From: AC-32 sp035518635
GTDB taxonomy: Bacteria; Actinomycetota; Thermoleophilia; Gaiellales; Gaiellaceae
NCBI GenBank assembly: GCA_035518635.1
Contig: DATIXI010000056.1
Coordinates: forward strand, 1 to 10,279
Direction: 5' to 3'
Length of the DNA stretch: 10,279 nucleotides
Below the pieces are notes generated by a model that was not told where the DNA came from, did not search any database, and worked only from the letters and a program-made list of their open reading frames with translations. Positions 6,197 through 10,279 of this stretch are shown one piece after another. Positions within the stretch are counted from its first letter, which is position 1. The number at the start of each line of letters is the position of its first letter. The translations under genes and the position numbers were made by a program.

Positions 6197-6793
6197 ATGT
6201 TCGTGACCTTCGAAGGGCTCGACGGTTCGGGGAAGTCGACTCAGGCGCGCCTGCTCGCGGAGGCGCTCGCGGCCGACGGGAGGAAGGTCGTCGCGACGCG
6301 CGAGCCCGGCGGCACCGAGCTGGGCGAACGGATCCGGGAGCTGCTGCTCGGGGGTCTCGCGGTCGCGCCCTGGGCGGAGGCGGCGCTCTTCGCGTCGGCC
6401 CGCGCGCAGCTCGTCGACGAGGTGATCGCGCCCGCGCTCGCGCGCGGCGACGACGTGGTCTGCGACCGTTACCTCGACTCGTCGCTCGCCTACCAGGGGA
6501 TCGCGCGCGGCCTCGGGCTCGACCGCGTCCTCGAGCTGAACGTGCACGCGATCCGGGGTGTGCTCCCGGACCGCACCTACCTGCTCGTGATCGATCGGGA
6601 GGAGTCGGCGCGGAGGCGCGTCGGCCCAGGCGACCGGATCGAGCGCGAGGATGACGAGTTCCGCGCGCGTGTGGCCGAGGCGTACGGCGAGCTCGCGGCG
6701 GCGTTCCCGCAGCGGATCGTCACCATCGACGGCGCCCGGCCCGTGGGCGAGATCGGGCGAGAGATCCTTGACGAGCTTCGACAGCATTCCTGA
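6197..6793 (+). CDS. tmk: Thymidylate (dTMP) kinase
   Basis: The 198-residue product phosphorylates dTMP to dTDP with ATP in the cytoplasm, feeding dTTP synthesis. Seen directly: the P-loop GLDGSGKST (7-15), the dTMP-binding REPGGT (35-40), the DRYLDSSLAYQG segment (90-101) with the DRY motif, and a lid region rich in Arg (139-150, RRRVGPGDRIER). The final strand is RIVTIDGARPVGEIGREIL. Length and motif order match the bacterial TMPK family fully. The ATG at 6197 begins one residue before the first strand (FVTFEGLDG); no Shine-Dalgarno is visible, and a -10-like TATCCT ends 8 nt upstream, so a leaderless mRNA is plausible. The 3' end overlaps holB by 26 bp, the common tmk-holB pairing, so both are probably transcribed and translated together. 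Confidence 0.95.
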   Translation: MFVTFEGLDGSGKSTQARLLAEALAADGRKVVATREPGGTELGERIRELLLGGLAVAPWAEAALFASARAQLVDEVIAPALARGDDVVCDRYLDSSLAYQGIARGLGLDRVLELNVHAIRGVLPDRTYLLVIDREESARRRVGPGDRIEREDDEFRARVAEAYGELAAAFPQRIVTIDGARPVGEIGREILDELRQHS

Positions 6794-7853
6794 GCAGGGC
6801 GAGGCGAAGCGGCTCCTCGCGGCCGCGCTCGCCGGCGGGCACGCGCACGCGTACCTCTTCCACGGGCCGGCCGGGGTCGGCAAGCGGCGCACGGCGCTCG
6901 TGTTCGCGTCCGAGCTCCTAGGCGGCGACCCGCGGGTGGAGCGGCGGACGCATCCCGACCTGTACGTGCTCGAGCCGCTCGGCGACCAGATCCGGATCGA
7001 CGCGGTGCGCGAGATGCGCCGTGACCTGCACATGCGCCCGTTCGAGGCCGACCGGCGCGTCTACCTCGTGCTCGGCGCACACCTCCTGAACGAGGAGGCC
7101 GCGGACGCGCTGCTGAAGGACCTCGAGGAGCCACCGGGCTACGCCGTGATCGTCCTCGTGGCCGACGAGCTCGGGCCGCTGCCAGAGACGATCCGCTCGC
7201 GCTGCCAGGCGATCCCGTTCCGCAGGCTGTCCGAGCGCGCGGTCCGCGAGGACGTGCAGGCCCGGGCGCCGCAGCTCTCGGAGGAGGAAGCCACGTCGAT
7301 CGCGCGGGTCGCGGGCGGCCGGCTCGACCGGGCCGAGCGGCTCCTCGACCCCGAGGCGGCCGAGCGGCGGGCGGCGCTGCTCGAGACCGCGCGCTCCGTC
7401 TACGCCGACCCGGACTTCGACCCCGCCGCCGCGGCCGAGAAGGTGCTCGACGCGGCGAGGGCCCGGGCCGACGAGGCGAAAGAGCGCGAGGAGGCGGTGC
7501 TCGATGGGCTCGAGCTGACCGCGAAGGAGGCCGAGCAGCGGGTGCGCCGGGCGGCCCGCGGCGCAGAGCGCGAGGAGCTGCTCGCGTCCCTGGAGGAGCT
7601 GGCGGCCTGGTACCGGGACCTTGTCGCGATGGCGGCCGGCGCCGAGGCGGCGCTCGTCCACGCCGACCGGGTCGAGGAGCTCCGGGAGGACGGGACGCTC
7701 GAGCGACTGGAGGGCGCAGAGCGCGCGACCGAGCTGGCGCGCGAGGCCTGGCGCACGCTCGAGGAGTTCCAACTCACGCCTCGGCTCGCGCTCGAGGCGC
7801 TGTTCATCGAGCTGCGCCGCGCCTTCTCGGGAGTGCTCGCCGGGAACCGCTAG
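6768..7853 (+). CDS. holB: DNA polymerase III delta-prime subunit (clamp-loader AAA+ protein)
   Basis: From the TTG at 6768 the product is 361 residues and begins MTSFDSIPEQGEAKRLLAAA, the family's usual N-terminus, so the longer frame from 6651 (inside tmk) is rejected. Delta-prime is the stator of the clamp loader that opens and loads the sliding clamp. Seen: the P-loop region FHGPAGVGKR (31-40), the ALLKDLEEPP segment (114-123), and the SRC motif (144-146) whose Arg acts as the trans finger in clamp loaders. The Walker B region reads VYLVLGAHLL (98-107), without the usual acidic pair. The only cysteine is C146, so the four-Cys zinc module between Walker A and B is missing. The C-terminal half is highly charged (230-275 may form a coiled coil) with a final helical collar domain. 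It is translated with tmk. Confidence 0.9.
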   Translation: MTSFDSIPEQGEAKRLLAAALAGGHAHAYLFHGPAGVGKRRTALVFASELLGGDPRVERRTHPDLYVLEPLGDQIRIDAVREMRRDLHMRPFEADRRVYLVLGAHLLNEEAADALLKDLEEPPGYAVIVLVADELGPLPETIRSRCQAIPFRRLSERAVREDVQARAPQLSEEEATSIARVAGGRLDRAERLLDPEAAERRAALLETARSVYADPDFDPAAAAEKVLDAARARADEAKEREEAVLDGLELTAKEAEQRVRRAARGAEREELLASLEELAAWYRDLVAMAAGAEAALVHADRVEELREDGTLERLEGAERATELAREAWRTLEEFQLTPRLALEALFIELRRAFSGVLAGNR

Positions 7854-7858
7854 GCGCA

Positions 7859-7877
7859 CGGCGGTGTAGGACCGCCG
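7859..7877 (+). promoter_or_regulatory. Perfect hairpin directly against the propeller gene's start codon
   Basis: CGGCGGT (7859-7865) and ACCGCCG (7871-7877) form a perfect 7-bp, mostly G-C stem with a 5-nt loop GTAGG, and the ATG begins at the very next base. In a holB read-through transcript it would cover the ribosome landing site. It also contains TAGGAC (7867-7872), a possible imperfect -10 for a leaderless transcript, so it may instead be an operator. No Shine-Dalgarno is present. Confidence 0.4.
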
Positions 7878-8792
7878 ATGCTGAAGCTCGCGCTGATCGG
7901 CCTCGTGGCCGGGCTCGCCGTCCACGCCTCGGCGCCGCGGGTCGTCGCGAGGATCCCGACCGGCACCTCCCCCGGCAGTGCGGTCCAGGCGTTCGGCGCT
8001 GTGTGGGTCTCGAACGACGGCGACGGCTCGCTCGTGCGGATCAACCCGCGCACGAACCGGGTCACGCGGCGGATCCGGCTGCGCCCGGGCGCGTTCTCGG
8101 TCGCGCGCGGGTTCGGGGCGCTCTGGACGATCAACTACAGGCGGCACTCGCTCACGCGCGTCGACCCGGCCTCGGGCCGCACACGGAGCCGCCGCCTGGG
8201 CGCCGAGCCGTCTGACGTCGCCGCCGCGTTCGGCTGCGTCTGGGTGACCACCTGGGACACGGGCCGGCTCGTGGCGGTCCACCCGCGCTCGATGCGGGTC
8301 GTGAAGCGCATCCGGGTCGGGCCGAGAGCCGCCGGCCTGCGCGTGGCCCGGGGTGGGTTGTGGGTCGGCTTCGGTCGCGGCGCGACGGCGGTTGCCCGGG
8401 TCGATCCGAGGACGGGCGGGGTCGTTCGCGTCCCGGTGGGCGTTGACGCCCCGAGGCTGTTCGTCGCGGGCACGCCGGATCTGTGGATCCAGGCGGGCGA
8501 CAACGCACTCGTCCGCCTCGACCCGTCGAGCCGGACCGTGACCGCGAAGCTCTCGTTCGGGCGCACGCTCGCGGAGGGCGCGCTCGCCCCGGACGGCCTG
8601 ATCTGGATGCCCGACAAGGAGCAGAACGTCGTCTACCGGATCGACCCGCAGAAGGCCGTGGTCGTGGACTCCTTCGCTGCTGGCGCTGGAGCCTTCGTCG
8701 CCGTCCGCGCCTACGCCTCGATGTGGGTGACGAGCTACGCGGGCAGCGATGTCTGGCGATTCGGATCTAGCGCGCCCCAGCCGTTATCGTGA
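7878..8792 (+). CDS. Secreted seven-bladed beta-propeller protein (YncE/Vgb-like Trp repeats)
   Basis: The 304-residue product opens with a hydrophobic signal-like segment (MLKLALIGLVAGLAVHASA, 1-19) with AXA-like cleavage sites near 17-19. The rest is built of seven repeats: tryptophans at 43, 83, 122, 162, 203, 243 and 283 are spaced 39-41 residues. Most repeats read roughly G-x-(V/L)-W-x-(3-8)-L-x-R-(I/V)-D/N/H-P-x-(S/T)-x-x-V-x-x-(K/R)-I. This suits a seven-bladed propeller closed by the N-terminal strand VVARIPTG (22-29) beside the short last blade. Virginiamycin B lyase and YncE/YVTN proteins share this architecture, but I see no catalytic residues to support lyase activity; a binding or scaffold role outside the membrane is more cautious. 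It follows holB by 24 nt, with a hairpin touching its ATG. Confidence 0.8.
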   Translation: MLKLALIGLVAGLAVHASAPRVVARIPTGTSPGSAVQAFGAVWVSNDGDGSLVRINPRTNRVTRRIRLRPGAFSVARGFGALWTINYRRHSLTRVDPASGRTRSRRLGAEPSDVAAAFGCVWVTTWDTGRLVAVHPRSMRVVKRIRVGPRAAGLRVARGGLWVGFGRGATAVARVDPRTGGVVRVPVGVDAPRLFVAGTPDLWIQAGDNALVRLDPSSRTVTAKLSFGRTLAEGALAPDGLIWMPDKEQNVVYRIDPQKAVVVDSFAAGAGAFVAVRAYASMWVTSYAGSDVWRFGSSAPQPLS

Positions 8793-8814
8793 TCGACTTC
8801 GACCGGCGAAGGAG
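8785..8814 (+). promoter_or_regulatory. Candidate -10 and Shine-Dalgarno of the aldo/keto reductase gene
   Basis: TATCGT (8785-8790) fits TAnnnT and overlaps the TGA stop of the propeller gene. AAGGAG (8809-8814) is one of the few clear Shine-Dalgarno sequences in the window and sits 2 nt before the ATG at 8817, somewhat close. The gene may have its own promoter or be co-transcribed with the propeller gene (24-nt gap). Confidence 0.35.
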
Positions 8815-8816
8815 CA

Positions 8817-9779
8817 ATGAGCCGTACAAGACTCGGAACCGCCCTGCTCGGAGGAACGGGCCTCGAGATCACACGCGTCGGCTTCGGCGCGTGGGCGCTC
8901 GGGGGCGGCGGCTACGAGTGGGGCTGGGGCGCGCAGGACGACGCGGACTCGATCGCGGCGATCCACCACGCGCTCGAGCTCGGCGTCAACTGGATCGACA
9001 CGGCCGCGCACTATGGGTTCGGCCACTCGGAGGAGGTCGTCGGGCGCGCGCTCGCGGGGCTCGGCGGGGACGAGCGCCCCTACGTGTTCACGAAGGGCGG
9101 GCAGCTCGAGGGTCCGGGCCGAACGACGGTGCAGAGCCTCGAGCGCGGCTCGCTCAGGCGTGAGCTGGAGGCGAGCCTCTCGCGCCTGGGCCTGGATGCG
9201 GTCGACCTCTACCAGATCCACTGGCCGCTCGACGAGCAGCTCGAGGAGGGCTGGTCGGCGCTCGCGGAGTTCAAGGAGGAGGGGCTCGCACACCACATCG
9301 GCGTCTCGAACTTTGACGTCTCCCAGCTCCGGCGGATCCAGTCGATCGCGCCGGTCGAGACCTTGCAGCCGCCCTACTCCCTCGTCGACCGGCGGGCGGA
9401 GGAGGAGCTGCTTCCGGTCGCCGAGTCCGGGGGGATGGGCGTGATCGTCTACTCGCCCATGGGCTCGGGGCTGCTCACGGGTGCGATGACGCGTGAGCGG
9501 GTCAAAGGGCTGCCCGACGACGACTGGCGCACTCACAGCGAGCAGTTCCAGGAGCCGCAGCTGTCGCGCAACCTGGAGCTGGTCGAGCGCCTGAAGGCGG
9601 TCGCCGGGCGGCTCGGCGTCTCACCCGGCGCGGTCGCCGTCGCGTGGACACTGCGAAACCCCGCGGTCGACGGCGCGATCACCGGCTTCCGCCGCCCGGA
9701 TCAGGTCGATCCGATCCTCGCGGCGGCGGGCCTGGAGCTCGACGACGAGGACGTGGCCGAGATCGAGGGACCCGGCTAG
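8817..9779 (+). CDS. Aldo/keto reductase
   Basis: The 320-residue product is a full-length (beta/alpha)8 AKR-family enzyme that reduces carbonyls with NADPH in the cytoplasm. The catalytic tetrad is visible: D61 and Y66 (NWIDTAAHYGFGHSE, 58-72), K93 (YVFTKGG, 89-95) and H135 (LYQIHWP, 131-137). IGVSNFDVSQL (161-171) carries the conserved SN, and the C-terminal cofactor segment is AITGFRRPDQVDPIL (287-301), where other AKRs have IxGARxxxQ. Gly-rich G-G-G-Y-E-W-G-W-G (30-38) near the first loop is typical of the actinobacterial YghZ/IolS-like group. The natural substrate cannot be deduced. The ATG at 8817 has a Shine-Dalgarno just upstream. The stop codon overlaps the stop codon of the convergent membrane-protein gene. 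Confidence 0.9.
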   Translation: MSRTRLGTALLGGTGLEITRVGFGAWALGGGGYEWGWGAQDDADSIAAIHHALELGVNWIDTAAHYGFGHSEEVVGRALAGLGGDERPYVFTKGGQLEGPGRTTVQSLERGSLRRELEASLSRLGLDAVDLYQIHWPLDEQLEEGWSALAEFKEEGLAHHIGVSNFDVSQLRRIQSIAPVETLQPPYSLVDRRAEEELLPVAESGGMGVIVYSPMGSGLLTGAMTRERVKGLPDDDWRTHSEQFQEPQLSRNLELVERLKAVAGRLGVSPGAVAVAWTLRNPAVDGAITGFRRPDQVDPILAAAGLELDDEDVAEIEGPG

Positions 9780-9785
9780 GCCGGG
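9771..9785. terminator. Bidirectional hairpin with shared convergent stop codons in its loop
   Basis: CCCGGC (9771-9776) and GCCGGG (9780-9785) are a perfect 6-bp G-C stem; the 3-nt loop is the TAG stop of the reductase gene (9777-9779). The TAG of the minus-strand gene is the complement of 9776-9778, so both stops share one CTAG. The symmetry would act in both directions. There is no U-tract, as is common for proposed actinobacterial terminators. Confidence 0.45.
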
Positions 9786-10162
9786 CGCGTGCGGGCCTGG
9801 GCGGCCGCGTCGATCAGCGAGTACATCGCCCAGTTCACGACCCAGACGATGAAGATCACGCCGATGTACGACCAGAAGCCGTCGATCGAGAAGTCCGGCG
9901 CGATCCACTCGGCCAGCGCGACCATCGCGATGTTGATCAGGAGGTAGAAGAGCCCGAACGTGAACACGATCAGCGGCAGCGTCAGCAGCGCGAGCACCGG
10001 CTTGAGAATCGTGTTCGCGATCGCCAGCACCGCGGCGCCGATCGCGTAGGCCCAGAAGCCGTGGATCGAGACGCCGGAGAAGAGCGAGCTCGAGATCCAC
10101 AGCGCAAGAGCATTGACGCCCCACGAGACGAGCATCCGCAGCACGAGGAGGCCCTCGAACAC
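9776..10162 (-). CDS. Phage_holin_4_2-family small membrane protein
   Basis: The 128-residue product has four hydrophobic helices (about 7-28, 36-52, 57-85 and 97-116) and the family's conserved pattern: IANTILKPVLALLTLPL (48-64), then TFGLFYLLINIAMVALAEW (68-86). The Asn, the LKP, the LTLPL and the TxGLF...IN positions are typical of PF04020 proteins (mycobacteriophage-holin-like, cyanobacterial and actinobacterial chromosomal members). Despite the name, chromosomal copies are not shown to act as holins, and there is no lysis gene or phage gene nearby, so the function is unknown. The start is GTG at 10162, with TACGCT 6 nt upstream and no Shine-Dalgarno, which suggests a leaderless mRNA. Confidence 0.85.
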   Translation of the reverse strand: MFEGLLVLRMLVSWGVNALALWISSSLFSGVSIHGFWAYAIGAAVLAIANTILKPVLALLTLPLIVFTFGLFYLLINIAMVALAEWIAPDFSIDGFWSYIGVIFIVWVVNWAMYSLIDAAAQARTRPA

Positions 10163-10163
10163 C

Positions 10164-10193
10164 GAAACAGCGTAACGGGACGGGAGCTAGACT
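10164..10193 (+). promoter_or_regulatory. Candidate tRNA-Thr promoter
   Basis: TAGACT (10188-10193) ends 11 nt before the first base of the tRNA, which predicts a leader of about 5 nt, normal for a tRNA gene. GAAACA (10164-10169) lies 18 nt upstream and is a weak -35 (three of six). It shares a base with the -10 of the divergent membrane-protein gene, so the two promoters are back to back. Confidence 0.45.
10169..10174 (-). promoter_or_regulatory. Candidate -10 (TACGCT) for a leaderless membrane-protein mRNA
   Basis: On the minus strand TACGCT fits TAnnnT and ends exactly 6 nt before the GTG at 10162, so transcription would begin at or next to the start codon. No good -35 is visible upstream. 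Confidence 0.4.
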
Positions 10194-10204
10194 GGGTCGC
10201 CCAG

Positions 10205-10277
10205 GCCGACGTAGCTCAGCTGGTAGAGCACTTCACTCGTAATGAAGGGGTCCCCGGTTCGAGTCCGGGCGTCGGCT
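10205..10277 (+). tRNA. tRNA-Thr (anticodon CGT)
   Basis: All cloverleaf parts are present and perfectly paired. The acceptor is GCCGACG/CGTCGGC, the D stem GCTC/GAGC with loop AGCTGGTA, and the anticodon stem CTTCA/TGAAG with loop CTCGTAA, which puts CGT at 34-36 (10238-10240). The variable loop is GGGTC and the T stem CCCGG/CCGGG with loop TTCGAGT. It reads the ACG threonine codon, which should be common in this GC-rich genome. The discriminator is T; the two following bases (TC) show that the CCA end is not encoded. Confidence 0.97.
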
Positions 10278-10279
10278 TC

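Noticed and set aside
6651..6767. Upstream extension of holB to the ATG at 6651
   Set aside because: It lies inside tmk and has an Arg/Ser-rich sequence unlike delta-prime N-termini; the TTG at 6768 gives the expected MTSFDSIPEQ start.
6918..8282. 454-codon open frame antisense to holB and the propeller gene
   Set aside because: It is rich in Arg/Glu/Pro with no domain, and the plus strand carries two well-supported genes.
9776..10162. Prophage remnant indicated by a holin-family gene
   Set aside because: PF04020 proteins are common in chromosomes, there is no other phage gene, and although a tRNA gene is adjacent I see no attachment-site duplication or integrase in the window.

Overview
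The window is GC-rich (roughly 70 % G+C by eye) with G/C-ending codons, short intergenic gaps, frequent GTG/TTG starts and TAnnnT -10-like elements only 6-9 nt before several start codons. This fits a high-GC actinobacterium. The protein styles (an O-antigen-ligase-family polymerase with a GYWN motif and C-terminal TPRs, an orphan LytR_C protein, a Trp-repeat propeller, a Phage_holin_4_2 protein) suggest class Thermoleophilia (Gaiellales/Solirubrobacterales). That placement is inference, not proof. I see no insertion sequence, CRISPR array, phage module or other mobile element; the window is a compact chromosomal segment and almost fully coding.

Left part (1-6176), cell surface. A truncated secreted protein on the minus strand (1-333) diverges from an O-antigen ligase/polymerase-like gene (455-2386, +) across a 121-bp region that holds a plausible promoter and a palindrome over its -35. 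The ligase gene converges, with only 4 bp between stop codons, on a four-gene minus-strand operon. Read in transcription order this is a GalE-like NDP-sugar epimerase (6176-5271), a GT-C mannosyltransferase-like membrane enzyme (5274-3700, ATGA overlap), a membrane-anchored LytR_C protein (about 3659-3162) and a SAM-dependent methyltransferase (3122-2391). Sugar-nucleotide interconversion, lipid-linked sugar transfer, a wall-associated domain and a methylation step make a plausible pathway for a surface glycan, with the convergent ligase/polymerase as a possible partner.

Middle part (6197-7853), replication. Thymidylate kinase (tmk) and the DNA polymerase III delta-prime subunit (holB) overlap by 26 bp. 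tmk diverges from the epimerase gene across only 20 bp, in which two oppositely directed -10-like hexamers almost coincide. The holB product has only one cysteine, so it lacks the usual zinc module, and its Walker B region is degenerate.

Right part (7878-10279). A secreted protein with seven Trp repeats at about 40-residue spacing (seven-bladed beta-propeller) is followed by an aldo/keto reductase. The reductase gene shares a CTAG with a convergent gene for a four-helix membrane protein of the Phage_holin_4_2 family; the shared stop lies in the loop of a perfect inverted repeat. The window closes with a complete tRNA-Thr(CGT) gene.

The genes themselves belong to known families. I did not find a clearly new system. 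The more unusual signals are in gene boundaries: stop codons concentrated in CTAG sites, overlapping divergent -10 elements, and hairpins placed at start or stop codons.
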